Made by a program: the position numbers and the translations under genes
Part shown: positions 7,691 through 16,014 of the stretch, piece after piece
How the letters are laid out: each line of letters opens with the position of its first letter
Numbering within the stretch: position 1 is the first letter of the stretch
Origin: Mesorhizobium xinjiangense
GTDB taxonomy: Bacteria > Pseudomonadota > Alphaproteobacteria > Rhizobiales > Rhizobiaceae
Direction: 5' to 3'
Length of the DNA stretch: 64,000 bases
Assembly (NCBI RefSeq): GCF_009749525.1
Contig: NZ_WOAC01000012.1
Location: 1 to 64,000, forward strand
The notes under the pieces: model-generated
What the model saw: only the letters and a program-made list of their open reading frames with translations
Database searches by the model: none
Told to the model about the DNA's origin: nothing

Positions 7691-9064
7691 TCAATAGGCA
7701 TATTCCAGAAACACCGGCTCGATGGAGCCGCCCCAGCGCGTATGGAAGGCCGTGACCATCTCCTGGGCGCTGGTGGTGCCGCGCGCGACGATCTCCTCGA
7801 GCGGCGCGATAAAATGCGTCTCGTCAAAGTCCTCGCGGTTCTTGCGGCCACGGTTCTTCAGCCCCAGGCGCGAGATGGTCAGCACTTCGCGCGCCACGTC
7901 GCGCAAGCCGGCATTGCCAAGCGTCGCGTCGAGCCCTTTGGCGGGCACGGCGTCGCGCATGGCATGCACGTCGGCATAGCTCCAGCCGGCCGTCAGCGTG
8001 TCGGCGGCGTCGAGCGCCTCGTCGTCATAGAGCAGGCCGACCCAGAAGGCGGGCAGGGCGCAGATGCGCCGCCACGGCCCCCCATCGGCGCCGCGCATTT
8101 CCAGGAAGCGTTTTAGCCGCACGTCGGGAAACAGCGTCGAAAGGTGGTTCGCCCAGTCGCCCATGGTCGGCATGCCGTCGGGCACGCTGTCGCGCAGGGC
8201 TCCGTCCATGAACTGGCGGAAGGTGACATGGGTGCAGTCGTAATAGCGGCCGTTGCGGATGAGGAAATACATCGGCACGTCGAGCGCCCAGTCGGCGTAG
8301 TCGGCAAAGCCGAACTGCGGCGAGAAGCAGAATTCGAGCAGCCCTGAGCGCTGGTTGTCGGTGTCGCGCCAGATCTCGCCGCGCCAGCTCTGCAGCCCGT
8401 TGGGCCTGCCTTCGGTGAAGGGCGAATTGGCGAACAGCGCCGTGGCGAGCGGCTGCAGGCGCAGCGACACCTGCATCTTGCGGCGCATGTCGGCCTCGTC
8501 GGCGAAGTCGAGATTCACCTGGATGGTGCAGGTGCGGTACATCATGTCGAGCCCGTGCGTGCCGACCTTGGGCATATAGGCGGTCATGATGTCGTAGCGC
8601 GATTTGGGCATGCGCGGGGTTTCCGCCAGCGTCCATTTCGGGCTGCCGCCGAGGCCGAGAAAGCGGATGCCGAGCGGCTCGGCGATCTCGCGCAACTGCG
8701 CCAGATGCGCATTGCCCTCGCGGCAGGTCTGGTGGATCGTCTCCAGCGCGGCGCCTGACAACTCGAACTGGCCGCCCGGCTCCAGCGATATGGCGCCTTG
8801 CCCGGTCGGCTCGACGAGGCCGATGATCTGGTCGGCGTCGAGGATCGGTTCCCAGCCGAGCACGCGCTGCATGCCTTCCAGCAACGCCTTGATGCCGCGC
8901 TCGCCGGCATAGGGCACGGGCGCATTGCCGTCATAATAGAAGGGAAATTTCTCGTGCTCGGTGCCGATGCGCCATTGGTCCTTCGGCTTGCAGCCCGCGG
9001 CCAGATAGGCGACGAGCTCGTCGAAATTCTCGAGCGGGCTGGTGTCGGTCGTGTCGCGCGCCAT
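7691..9064 (-). CDS. gshA: Glutamate--cysteine ligase (GCS2 / plant-type)
   Basis: A 457-residue cytoplasmic enzyme making gamma-glutamylcysteine, the first step of glutathione synthesis. It belongs to the GCS2 family (plant and alphaproteobacterial type), not the enterobacterial GshA family. Recognisable stretches are WRIGTEHEKFPFYYDG near the N-terminus, EPGGQFELSGA, TCTIQVNLDFADEADMRRK and PQFGFADYADWALDVPMYF. The ATG at 9064 was chosen for the GAGGA 8 nt upstream; the reading frame is open further upstream. It follows rsmE on the same strand after 107 bp, a common arrangement in Rhizobiales. Confidence 0.92.
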   Translation of the reverse strand: MARDTTDTSPLENFDELVAYLAAGCKPKDQWRIGTEHEKFPFYYDGNAPVPYAGERGIKALLEGMQRVLGWEPILDADQIIGLVEPTGQGAISLEPGGQFELSGAALETIHQTCREGNAHLAQLREIAEPLGIRFLGLGGSPKWTLAETPRMPKSRYDIMTAYMPKVGTHGLDMMYRTCTIQVNLDFADEADMRRKMQVSLRLQPLATALFANSPFTEGRPNGLQSWRGEIWRDTDNQRSGLLEFCFSPQFGFADYADWALDVPMYFLIRNGRYYDCTHVTFRQFMDGALRDSVPDGMPTMGDWANHLSTLFPDVRLKRFLEMRGADGGPWRRICALPAFWVGLLYDDEALDAADTLTAGWSYADVHAMRDAVPAKGLDATLGNAGLRDVAREVLTISRLGLKNRGRKNREDFDETHFIAPLEEIVARGTTSAQEMVTAFHTRWGGSIEPVFLEYAY

Positions 9065-9171
9065 GAAGCATCCTCGCACTGGTGTGGCTGTTGCGGCCGG
9101 CGCGAGTGTTGACCGGATTGCCGCCGTCCGATCAAGCAAAAAATCCTGACAGAAGGCTCAATCCTGATGGA

Positions 9172-9909
9172 TCAGTGCCAGTCGCCGATCGTCGCCTGGA
9201 TGACGGCGAGCGCGGCAACGGCTGCCGTGTCGGCGCGCAGGATGCGCGGCCCGAGCGGAATGGGCGTCACATAGGGCAGGGTTTTCAACTGCCGCCGCTC
9301 GTCGTCCGAAAAGCCGCCCTCGGGGCCGACGAGCAGACCGATCTTGCTTTCCGAGACCGCTTTCAGGGCCTCTGTCGGATTGTTGCTGTCGGCGCTTTCG
9401 TCGCAGAAAATCAGCCGCCGGCCCGGTTCCCACTCCCATAGCAGCCGGTCGAGCTTGACCACCTGCGCCACCTTGGGAATGGCCAGGATGCCGCATTGCT
9501 CGGCCGCCTCGATGGCGTTTGCCTGCAGGCGGTCGAGGCCCACCGTGGACATCTGCGTGTGCTGCGTGATGACCGGTTGCAGCCGGCCGGCGCCCATCTC
9601 CACCGCCTTTTGCACCATGTAGTCGATGCGGCCCTGCTTGAGCGGGGCGAAGCAGTACAACAGGTCCGGCGGCGGCGGCTGGGTGCGTGTCTGCGCGACG
9701 GGAACGAGCTGTGCCTTCTTCTTGCCGGCCTCCGCCAGACGCGCCAGCCACTCGCCATCTTGTCCATTGAAAACAAGGACTTCCGATCCGGAACTCATGC
9801 GCATGACATTGAGCAGGTAATGCGCCTGCTGCGGGTCTGCCTCGACGGGCTCGCCCGCGGTCAGCCGGTGTGGAACGAAAAGCCTCTGCATTTTGTAGTT
9901 GGCACGCAT
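9172..9909 (-). CDS. rsmE: 16S rRNA m3U1498 methyltransferase RsmE
   Basis: A 245-residue SPOUT-fold methyltransferase that methylates U1498 of 16S rRNA. The N-terminal RNA-binding part contains RLFVPHRL and HYLLNVMRM. The C-terminal knot carries [13 protein letters not shown] and the typical [13 protein letters not shown]. The frame is open far upstream, so the start is uncertain: 9909 (MRANYK) or 9891 (MQRLFV), neither with a clear ribosome site. Probably cotranscribed with gshA. Confidence 0.93.
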   Translation of the reverse strand: MRANYKMQRLFVPHRLTAGEPVEADPQQAHYLLNVMRMSSGSEVLVFNGQDGEWLARLAEAGKKKAQLVPVAQTRTQPPPPDLLYCFAPLKQGRIDYMVQKAVEMGAGRLQPVITQHTQMSTVGLDRLQANAIEAAEQCGILAIPKVAQVVKLDRLLWEWEPGRRLIFCDESADSNNPTEALKAVSESKIGLLVGPEGGFSDDERRQLKTLPYVTPIPLGPRILRADTAAVAALAVIQATIGDWH

Positions 9910-9941
9910 GTGACGAGCAATGGGCAAGTGTTGTGGCAGGT

Positions 9942-10589
9942 TCAAGGCAGATCGGCACTGGAATGCCACATTGGTGAATAGCCTGCCCGCAATGCACAGA
10001 TCGTTGCCTGCGGCGTGAGCAGAACCGGTGTCTCGCGGGCCAATTCCGCCAACGGCAGCGGCGCGCCGTAGCCGGAGAATCGCCAGGGCAGGGCCGTGCC
10101 ACTGCGAATCGCGAAAGGCGCGTCGTTGACCGCAATCATGGCGCCATCGGGCAGGGTGGCGAGAGACGGGGCGGCGTCGGGCGCATGGCCGGTTGCTGCA
10201 AGGCGCTGGCGGTGGAGCAGCGCGTCCATCTGCGGCGCGGTTGCCGACTGCAGGTCCAATCCTGCGGCAAAGGCCTGCGCGAAATTTCGCGCCGCATCGC
10301 GCCGGCAGTAGAAGCATGGCCGGTGGCCAGCCGCCAGTGCCGTTACCTCGTCGAGAAAGAACAGTTCCGTCCAGCCCGCCCGGCCCGACGGTGCGTTGCG
10401 GCCCATCACATCGCGTCGCATCCCCTTGAAGGAACAGGCGCAGATGATCCAGGCCTTCGTCGTCCAGCGGCGCTTCAGGAGCGTTTTCGTGGCAGGGTCG
10501 TGGATGACGCCGCGATTGCCGGTGAACAGCCCGCGTGCCGCGACGGCATGGATTTCACCGAACGGGTCGACGCGGTTTTGAAGCGGCAT
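9942..10589 (-). CDS. Conserved protein of unknown function
   Basis: A 215-residue soluble protein that I do not assign to a named family. It has no signal peptide or membrane segment. Visible features are an N-terminal [20 protein letters not shown] and a PCFYCRR motif near residue 90 that could bind a metal or be a redox pair. The frame also allows a GTG one codon upstream; the ATG at 10589 was chosen with GGGAGA upstream. It lies 32 bp before rsmE on the same strand and may be part of that transcription unit. Confidence 0.6.
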   Translation of the reverse strand: MPLQNRVDPFGEIHAVAARGLFTGNRGVIHDPATKTLLKRRWTTKAWIICACSFKGMRRDVMGRNAPSGRAGWTELFFLDEVTALAAGHRPCFYCRRDAARNFAQAFAAGLDLQSATAPQMDALLHRQRLAATGHAPDAAPSLATLPDGAMIAVNDAPFAIRSGTALPWRFSGYGAPLPLAELARETPVLLTPQATICALRAGYSPMWHSSADLP

Positions 10590-10868
10590 CACGCGTCTCC
10601 CGGTTCGCGGCGCGCAACCCGTGCCGCGATGCTCTGCGTCGCATTCATGTCACACCCGGCCGTATTCGTGTGGAGTGTTTCACAGAAGCATGGCGCAAGC
10701 GGTCGTACAAGGCTATGAGGTCGCCGCTTCCGCGGGTGGGCGGACGCCGAGAAGAGACGTCCGAAGCGGCGGCCACCAGAACACGACGCATATCAATCGG
10801 ATGCACGGCGCCGTCGTAACCGGGCGGTAACCACAGTCGTGCCCTATGCCGGAATGCAGGTAGCAAAG

Positions 10869-11009
10869 ATGACACCCGTGAAGGCAGCGCTCCTTTCCCT
10901 TTTCATGCTTTCGGGCATCCTGGTCTGGGGCGTCGGCATCTATGCCGCCGACGCCTCGTCCGACCTCGTCGCCATCGACGGCTACGGCGTTGGCGCGGTC
11001 AGCCGCTGA
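10869..11009 (+). CDS. Predicted 46-residue membrane or exported small protein
   Basis: A short open frame encoding 46 residues. It begins MTPVKAALLSLFMLSGILVW and continues GVGIYAADASSDL to a soluble C-terminal tail. It has one long hydrophobic segment (about residues 5-27) that could be a membrane anchor or uncleaved signal. The upstream region is free of other genes on this strand. There is no strong ribosome site (GGTAGCAAAG precedes the ATG). Codon use is high-GC at third positions, as expected for a real gene, but I cannot name a family. Confidence 0.45.
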   Translation: MTPVKAALLSLFMLSGILVWGVGIYAADASSDLVAIDGYGVGAVSR

Positions 11010-11098
11010 ACGCGTTGCCGCTTCGTTTCCACGTTTCCAATTGCATCAATCGTGCCATCTGCCCCGTGCTCGGTTCTACGGTGCGCGGGGCAAGGAAC

Positions 11099-11215
11099 CT
11101 AGAACATGCCCCGCTCAAACGGTGACGTTTGAGCGAAAGGTACATGCTCCAACAAAACGAGATGGCGCGCATATCTTTGCTTCAAACGTTTCCATTTGAA
11201 GCGAACGCGCGCTAA
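11099..11215. repeat. Double-hairpin repeat, copy C
   Basis: A 117-bp near-identical copy of the element at 85-201. It begins CTAG (11099-11102) and ends CTAA. The centre of the first hairpin reads GTGA in place of AACC, so the arms pair slightly less well. It ends 10 bp before the stop codon of the minus-strand methyltransferase gene. Confidence 0.9.
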
Positions 11216-11225
11216 GCCCCGGTAG

Positions 11226-11846
11226 TCAGAGACGGCGCACGGCCCAGACACGGGCGCCCAGATCGATGGCGGGCAGATGCGGACCGTCTTCGGCCATGAT
11301 CTTGTCGACCCGGCCGTCGGCGATGGCCTGGGTCAGCCGCGTCTCGAATTGTGGATCCTCCAGCGTGTGGTCGTTGAGCGAGACGACGAAAATGCCGCCC
11401 GGCGCCAGGCTTTCGATGGCCGCGTCGATATTGTCGGCCGGAGCAGCGCCGGCGCCGATCGCGCCTACCGCCGCAATGGCCATATATTTGCGGTCGCCCG
11501 TGTCGAGGACCGCATCGGAGTTCGCACGGATAAGATCGCGATAGACTCCCTTGGCGCGCGCCTTGTCCAGCATGCCTTCGGAAATGTCGGTCCCGTCGAT
11601 CGTCGTGAAGCCCGCTTCTTTCAGTGCCTCGCCCGACATGCCGGTGCCGCAGGCGAAATCGAGGATCGGCGCGTCCTTGTCGCCGAGATGTGCTGCAAGG
11701 GCGGTGGCGCAGCGCCCGGGCGTGCGGTAATCGTTCTCGTGCAGATCCTTGTCATAGACGTCGGCCCAGTCGTTGTAGTACTGGCGCATGCCCTCGCCGC
11801 CATCGGTCTTGTAAACATTATCCAGGAACGCGCTCGTGGCGGCCAT
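11226..11846 (-). CDS. Class I SAM-dependent methyltransferase
   Basis: A 206-residue Rossmann-fold methyltransferase with motif I as ILDFACGTGMSGEAL and a post-I acidic residue in GTDISEGML. The N-terminal stretch (GMRQYYNDWADVYDKDL) resembles Williams-Beuren type methyltransferases. The substrate is unknown. The ATG at 11846 was chosen because AAGGAGA lies just upstream; the frame is open for 56 more codons. It stands alone, with repeat copy C directly behind it. Confidence 0.82.
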   Translation of the reverse strand: MAATSAFLDNVYKTDGGEGMRQYYNDWADVYDKDLHENDYRTPGRCATALAAHLGDKDAPILDFACGTGMSGEALKEAGFTTIDGTDISEGMLDKARAKGVYRDLIRANSDAVLDTGDRKYMAIAAVGAIGAGAAPADNIDAAIESLAPGGIFVVSLNDHTLEDPQFETRLTQAIADGRVDKIMAEDGPHLPAIDLGARVWAVRRL

Positions 11847-11901
11847 ATCGGTCTCCTTGTTGTCGTTGGATGGAGGAGTCGTATCATCGCCATTGCCCAT
11901 G

Positions 11902-11929
11902 TTCAACAAACGACCAACCATGGTTGAAA
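11902..11929. promoter_or_regulatory. Candidate operator upstream of the methyltransferase gene
   Basis: A 12-bp perfect palindrome CAACCATGGTTG (11915-11926) inside a wider TTCAAC (11902-11907) / GTTGAA (11924-11929) inverted repeat, about 60-80 bp upstream of the minus-strand start. It is a plausible regulator binding site, but no cognate factor is evident. Confidence 0.3.
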
Positions 11930-12101
11930 AGCGACATGCAGGTCTCGATGCGAAGTCAATGCCTGCGAAAGCGCAAGCGTCGTATCGATCGAGCGGCGGC
12001 TGCAGGCGCAGCAACGGGCCCTCGTGTATTGAATCGTTTTCCCGGCCTATCGCCTTGTTCGAGCAAAGCTTTCTGAATCGCGTCAGCCTTGGCCCGGCGC
12101 C

Positions 12102-12848
12102 TTATTCCGATCCGTGGGTGGCTTCCAGCAGGCGCTTGTCCTCACCGTCGACGACAAGGGCGGTGAGGCGGCCGCTGGCATAGGCGAGCGTGTCGACATT
12201 GACGCGGTTCGGCAGCACTTCCGCCACGTCATGCGGCGTGTGGCCGTGGACGACGACCTTCGGGTGCAGTTCGAGGTGAAACAGGAAATCCTCGCGAATC
12301 CAGACGAGATCGCCCGGGTCCTGTTCGTCGAGCGCAATGCCGGGGCGGATGCCGGCATGGCAGAAGAAGAAGTCGCCGAATTCGACAGAGAGGGGCAGGG
12401 CGCGCAGGAATTGCGCATGGGCCGGTGGGATTGCCGCGGCCAGCCGGCGGGCGCCGTCTGCGACGCCGTCGGGCGATGCGAAGTCGATCTCGACGCCGTA
12501 GGAGCGCGCGGTTGCAGCCCCGCCGTTTCGCGCGAACAGGCCGTGCGGCTCGGGCCGTGCGAGGAAATCAATGAGGCCGACATCGTGGTTTCCGGCGAGC
12601 GCGACGACGCGCTCGTCCTCGGCCATGCGCTCGATCAGGAACGTGATGACCCCTCGTGCATCCGGTCCGCGATCGACATAGTCGCCGAGATGGATGATGC
12701 GCCAGTCGGCCGGCCGGTCGCGCATGATCTCTGCGTGGATGCGCGCATGCATGGCCGACAAGAGGTCGAGCCGGCCGTGCACGTCGCCGATGGCGTAAAG
12801 GCGCATGCCTTGCGGCCCGCGTGCGTCGAGGAAATGCACGCCGGCCAT
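12102..12848 (-). CDS. Serine/threonine-type metallophosphatase (ApaH/PrpE-like)
   Basis: A 248-residue calcineurin-like phosphoesterase with the full metal-binding set: GDVHGR (residues 21-26), GDYVDRG, GNHD, and downstream histidines including VVHGHTPH. This set is typical of bacterial PPP-type serine/threonine phosphatases and ApaH relatives. The substrate could be a phosphoprotein or a dinucleotide. The ATG at 12848 has GAGGGG upstream; a second start at 12806 (MRLYAIGDVHG) is also possible. It follows lldD on the same strand with a 93-bp gap and may be read through from that operon. Confidence 0.88.
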   Translation of the reverse strand: MAGVHFLDARGPQGMRLYAIGDVHGRLDLLSAMHARIHAEIMRDRPADWRIIHLGDYVDRGPDARGVITFLIERMAEDERVVALAGNHDVGLIDFLARPEPHGLFARNGGAATARSYGVEIDFASPDGVADGARRLAAAIPPAHAQFLRALPLSVEFGDFFFCHAGIRPGIALDEQDPGDLVWIREDFLFHLELHPKVVVHGHTPHDVAEVLPNRVNVDTLAYASGRLTALVVDGEDKRLLEATHGSE

Positions 12849-12941
12849 GGTCGGCCCCTCAGCCGCGCGCGCCTGCGGGAACGCCCGGCCGGGATCTGGA
12901 ATGCCGAGATCCCCGGTGTGGGCGGTCGCTCGGTCGCAGGA

Positions 12942-14183
12942 TCATGATTTCGCCTTCGCTTTCGCCGCCGATCCGCCTTGCTTGGCCTTTGCCGTCGCGG
13001 CGCCGGTCCTGGCTTTCGGCCGCGCCTTCGGTGCCGCCTCGCCCGGTGCAGTATAGATCAGATCCGGGCCGGCGTCGTTGATGTCGCGCTTGCCGCACAA
13101 TGCCAGCGTCGTGTCGAGTTCCTTGCGGATGATGTCGAGGGCCAAGGTCACGCCCTGTTTGCCCATCGCGCCGAGCCCGTAGAGGAAGGGCCGGCCGATA
13201 TAGGTTCCCTTGGCGCCGAGACACAGCGCCTTCAGCACGTCCTGGCCCGAGCGGATGCCGCCGTCGAGATGGATCTCGATCTTGTCGCCGACGGCTTCGG
13301 CGATCTCTGGCAGCACGGAAATCGAGGAGGACGCACCGTCCAACTGGCGTCCGCCATGGTTGGAAACGATGATCGCGTCGGCGCCGGACTTGGCCGCCAT
13401 GACGGCGTCCTCCTTGTCGAGGATGCCCTTGAGGATCAGCTTGCCGCCCCAGCGCTTCTTGATCCATTCGACGTCCTTCCACGACAGGCGCGGGTCGAAT
13501 TGCTCATTGGTCCACGACGAAAGCGAGGAGAGGTCGCCGACGCCCTTGGCGTGCCCGACGATGTTGCCGAAGGTGCGGCGCTTCGTGCCGAACATGCCCA
13601 TGCACCAGCGGGGCCGCGTCGCCATCTGGTAGATGTGCTTGGGCGTGAACTTGGGCGGCGCGGTCAGCCCGTTGCGCAGGTCCTTGTGGCGCTGGCCGAG
13701 GATCTGCAGGTCGAGCGTCAGCACGAGCGCGGAACAGCCGGCCGCCCTGGCGCGGTCGATCAGCGCGTTGACGAAATCGCGGTCTCGCATGACGTAGAGC
13801 TGGAACCAGAAGGGTTTCGCCGTCACCGAGGCGACGTCCTCGATCGAGCAGATGCTCATCGTCGACAGCGTGAAGGGAACGCCGAATTCCTCCGCCGCCC
13901 GGGCAGCCAGCATCTCGCCGTCGGCATGCTGCATGCCCGTCAGCCCGGTCGGCGCCAGCGCCACGGGCATTGCCACCTTCTCGCCGATCATGGTCGTTTC
14001 CAGCGAGCGGTTCGCCATGTCGACCAGCACGCGCTGGCGCAGCTTGATGTCGGCAAAATCGGCTTCGTTGGCCCGGTATGTGCCCTCCGTCCAGGCGCCG
14101 GAATCGGCATAGTCGAAAAACATCTTGGGAACGCGCCGGCGCGCCAGCGTCTTCAGATCGGCAATTTCCAGAATGGCACTCAT
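12942..14183 (-). CDS. lldD: FMN-dependent L-lactate dehydrogenase / alpha-hydroxyacid oxidase
   Basis: A 413-residue FMN enzyme oxidising L-lactate (or a related 2-hydroxyacid) to the ketoacid. The fold shows VPKMFFDYADSGA at residues 18-30, Lys252 in LILKGI, and the active-site SNHGGRQLDG with His276 and Arg279. IHLDGGIRSGQD (304-315) and GRPFLYGL complete the flavin site. After about residue 380 there is an Ala/Lys-rich tail of about 33 residues, not part of the enzyme core. It is the last gene of gntR-lutA-lldD, with GGGGAAAGC before the ATG. Glycolate or mandelate specificity is not excluded. Confidence 0.9.
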   Translation of the reverse strand: MSAILEIADLKTLARRRVPKMFFDYADSGAWTEGTYRANEADFADIKLRQRVLVDMANRSLETTMIGEKVAMPVALAPTGLTGMQHADGEMLAARAAEEFGVPFTLSTMSICSIEDVASVTAKPFWFQLYVMRDRDFVNALIDRARAAGCSALVLTLDLQILGQRHKDLRNGLTAPPKFTPKHIYQMATRPRWCMGMFGTKRRTFGNIVGHAKGVGDLSSLSSWTNEQFDPRLSWKDVEWIKKRWGGKLILKGILDKEDAVMAAKSGADAIIVSNHGGRQLDGASSSISVLPEIAEAVGDKIEIHLDGGIRSGQDVLKALCLGAKGTYIGRPFLYGLGAMGKQGVTLALDIIRKELDTTLALCGKRDINDAGPDLIYTAPGEAAPKARPKARTGAATAKAKQGGSAAKAKAKS

Positions 14184-14211
14184 GCTTTCCCCATCGGGTT
14201 CGGTTGAAACG

Positions 14212-14231
14212 GTCCGGCCTGTCGGCCGGAC
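14212..14231. promoter_or_regulatory. Intercistronic hairpin between lutA-like gene and lldD
   Basis: A perfect 8-bp stem, GTCCGGCC (14212-14219) and GGCCGGAC (14224-14231), with a 4-nt loop, in the 76-bp gap between the two minus-strand genes. No T-tract follows, so a processing or attenuation role is more likely than full termination. Confidence 0.4.
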
Positions 14232-14259
14232 AGGACATCGTTTTCGGGCGGGCGGTTCG

Positions 14260-15039
14260 TCATGCGGCCCTGCGCGCGCGGCCGATGGGCGGCTCATCGG
14301 TCATGCCGGCCAGAACCTCGGCGATATGGCGCGCCGTCACATGCGACCCCTTGCGCTTCAATCGCCCGGCCAGGCCCATCATGCAGCCCAGATCGTTGCC
14401 GAGAACGAGAGTCGCGCCGCTTGCCTCGATCGCTTCCACCTTGCGCTCAGCCAAAGCATTCGTCATGGCGCGCGGCATGGCCCGGCTGCTGCCGCAGCAG
14501 CCGCATGGCCCCCGCGAACCCCGCATCGCCTTCAATTCGAGGCCCGGCATGGCCGCAAGCAGCCTTTCAGGGTCGCGGTTTGCGCCGGCCTCGGCGGCAT
14601 CGCAGCAGGAAAGGTGATAGGTCACCGTGCCCTCATGGACGGCGGCGATCCGGTCCACCTTCATCACCTCGGTCAGGAAGGCGACCAGTTCGTGGACCTT
14701 GGCAGCGAAAGCCTCGGAGCGCGGCGCCCAAAGGGTGTCACCGGCAAAAAGGTCCGGATAGTTCGATTTCAGCATGCCGGCACAGGCGCTCGACGGCGCG
14801 ACGACGTAGTCATAGGCCTCGAATGTTTCGATCGTCTGCCGGGCGGTGTCGCGAACCTCGTCCAACTCGCCGGCATGGTGCGCCGGCTGTCCGCAGCAAT
14901 TCTGCACCAGAGGCACCTCGACCGTGCAGCCGGCCTCCTCGAGCAGGCGTGCCGCGGCAAGGCCGACCGCGGGGCGGAACATGTCGACGAGACAGGTGAC
15001 GAAGAGGCCGACACGGGGTCCGGCGGGCGAAAGGCTCAC
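14260..15039 (-). CDS. lutA: LutA-like (Fe-S)-binding protein
   Basis: A 259-residue protein with two cysteine-rich (CCG) domains, like LutA/LldE of the iron-sulfur lactate oxidation complex. Cys16 and the Cys48-Cys49 pair (QNCCGQPAHHAG) mark domain one; HLSCCDAAEAG and CGCCGSS mark domain two. The usual GFGG after the second CCG is replaced by SSRAM. No lutB or lutC is in the window, so it may partner LldD or distant subunits. The start is GTG at 15039, overlapping the GntR stop as GTGA, which implies translational coupling. Confidence 0.8.
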   Translation of the reverse strand: MSLSPAGPRVGLFVTCLVDMFRPAVGLAAARLLEEAGCTVEVPLVQNCCGQPAHHAGELDEVRDTARQTIETFEAYDYVVAPSSACAGMLKSNYPDLFAGDTLWAPRSEAFAAKVHELVAFLTEVMKVDRIAAVHEGTVTYHLSCCDAAEAGANRDPERLLAAMPGLELKAMRGSRGPCGCCGSSRAMPRAMTNALAERKVEAIEASGATLVLGNDLGCMMGLAGRLKRKGSHVTARHIAEVLAGMTDEPPIGRARRAA

Positions 15040-15851
15040 GTCGCGTCTCCGTCTTTCGCAGGCTTTTGCGGCCGGCCGTCGGCGGCCGTGCGCTGCATCA
15101 TGCGCAGGCGCGAAACCCGCTTCCAGTCGTCGCTGCGTTCGGCCTCGACCATGGCGCGTTCGACGAAGTCGATGTGCTCGCGGGCGGCCTCGCGCGCCGC
15201 CTCAGGCCTGCCCGCGGCAATCGCTTCGCCGATGGCCAGATGCTGCCTCAGCAGGCAATCGCGCGCCCCGGGCAGGCTGTAGATGAGCGAGCGGTTGTAG
15301 AACACCCCGTCTGAAAGCAGGCGATAGCACGAGCGCAGCGTGTGCAGCAGGATGACGTTGTGGGCGCATTCGCCGACGGCGTTGTGAAACTCGACATCGA
15401 TCGCGGCCTCGGCGTCGAAATCGCCGCCGGCATGGACGTCTTTCATGCGGTGCATGATATCGTCGAGCATGACGCGATCTTCCGCCGTGGCGCGGCGGGC
15501 GGCGAATTCGGCCGCGATGCTCTCCAGTTCGCGGCGGTATTCCAGATAGTCGGAGGCCGGCTTGCGGTGGGTGGCGACGAGTTCCAGCATCGGATCGGAA
15601 AAGACCTGGCCTATGATATCGGCCACCTGCGTGCCGCCGCCCCGGCGCGTCACGATGAGGCCGCGCGTCTCGAGCCGCTTCAGCGCGTCGCGCAGGATGG
15701 GACGCGAGACCTCGAAGCGGCGCGCCAGTTCGCGTTCGCCGGGCAGGCGGTCGCCGACCCGGAAGACGCCTTCCAGGATCAGGCTCTCTATCTGCTGGAT
15801 CACTTCATCCGCCGTGCGCGAATGCTCGACCCGGGAATATATGTCGTCCAA
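15036..15851 (-). CDS. GntR family regulator, FadR/FCD subfamily
   Basis: A 271-residue regulator with an N-terminal winged helix (about 10-80; RVGDRLPGERELARRFEVSR) and an all-helical FCD effector domain (about 95-240). FCD regulators typically sense 2-hydroxy or other carboxylates (LldR, GlcC, PdhR). It is the first gene of an operon with lutA-like and lldD, so lactate is the likely effector. It starts at TTG (15851) after GGGGA. A 25-bp palindrome upstream, matched by another before glcD, is its predicted operator. Confidence 0.9.
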   Translation of the reverse strand: MDDIYSRVEHSRTADEVIQQIESLILEGVFRVGDRLPGERELARRFEVSRPILRDALKRLETRGLIVTRRGGGTQVADIIGQVFSDPMLELVATHRKPASDYLEYRRELESIAAEFAARRATAEDRVMLDDIMHRMKDVHAGGDFDAEAAIDVEFHNAVGECAHNVILLHTLRSCYRLLSDGVFYNRSLIYSLPGARDCLLRQHLAIGEAIAAGRPEAAREAAREHIDFVERAMVEAERSDDWKRVSRLRMMQRTAADGRPQKPAKDGDAT

Positions 15852-15898
15852 CGCTCGTCCCCGGAAGAATGCAACGGGCGGAGATTAGGCGGCGCGCC

Positions 15899-15927
15899 AT
15901 AACTGGTCAAATCTTTTGTCCAGTTAT
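15899..15927. promoter_or_regulatory. Predicted GntR operator upstream of gntR-lutA-lldD
   Basis: Perfect 8-bp arms ATAACTGG (15899-15906) and CCAGTTAT (15920-15927), 13-nt spacer, 48 bp upstream of the gntR start. The core 15901-15925 aligns with 18372-18396 before glcD at the same spacing, 17 of 25 bases identical. ACTGGT half-sites are typical of FadR-type regulators. Confidence 0.7.
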
Positions 15928-16014
15928 GCGCAGCCGTGCAAGGGACACGGCGCCGCTGCGGACAAGCGGCCATGTCTCGGTTAAGCTTGCAGGGCTCAAT
16001 GGTGGACGAGGCGG

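Noticed and set aside
10645-10875. 76-codon minus-strand frame in the gap between the unknown gene and the small membrane protein
   Set aside because: No start signal, no hydrophobic or domain pattern, and arginine/proline-rich composition typical of chance frames.
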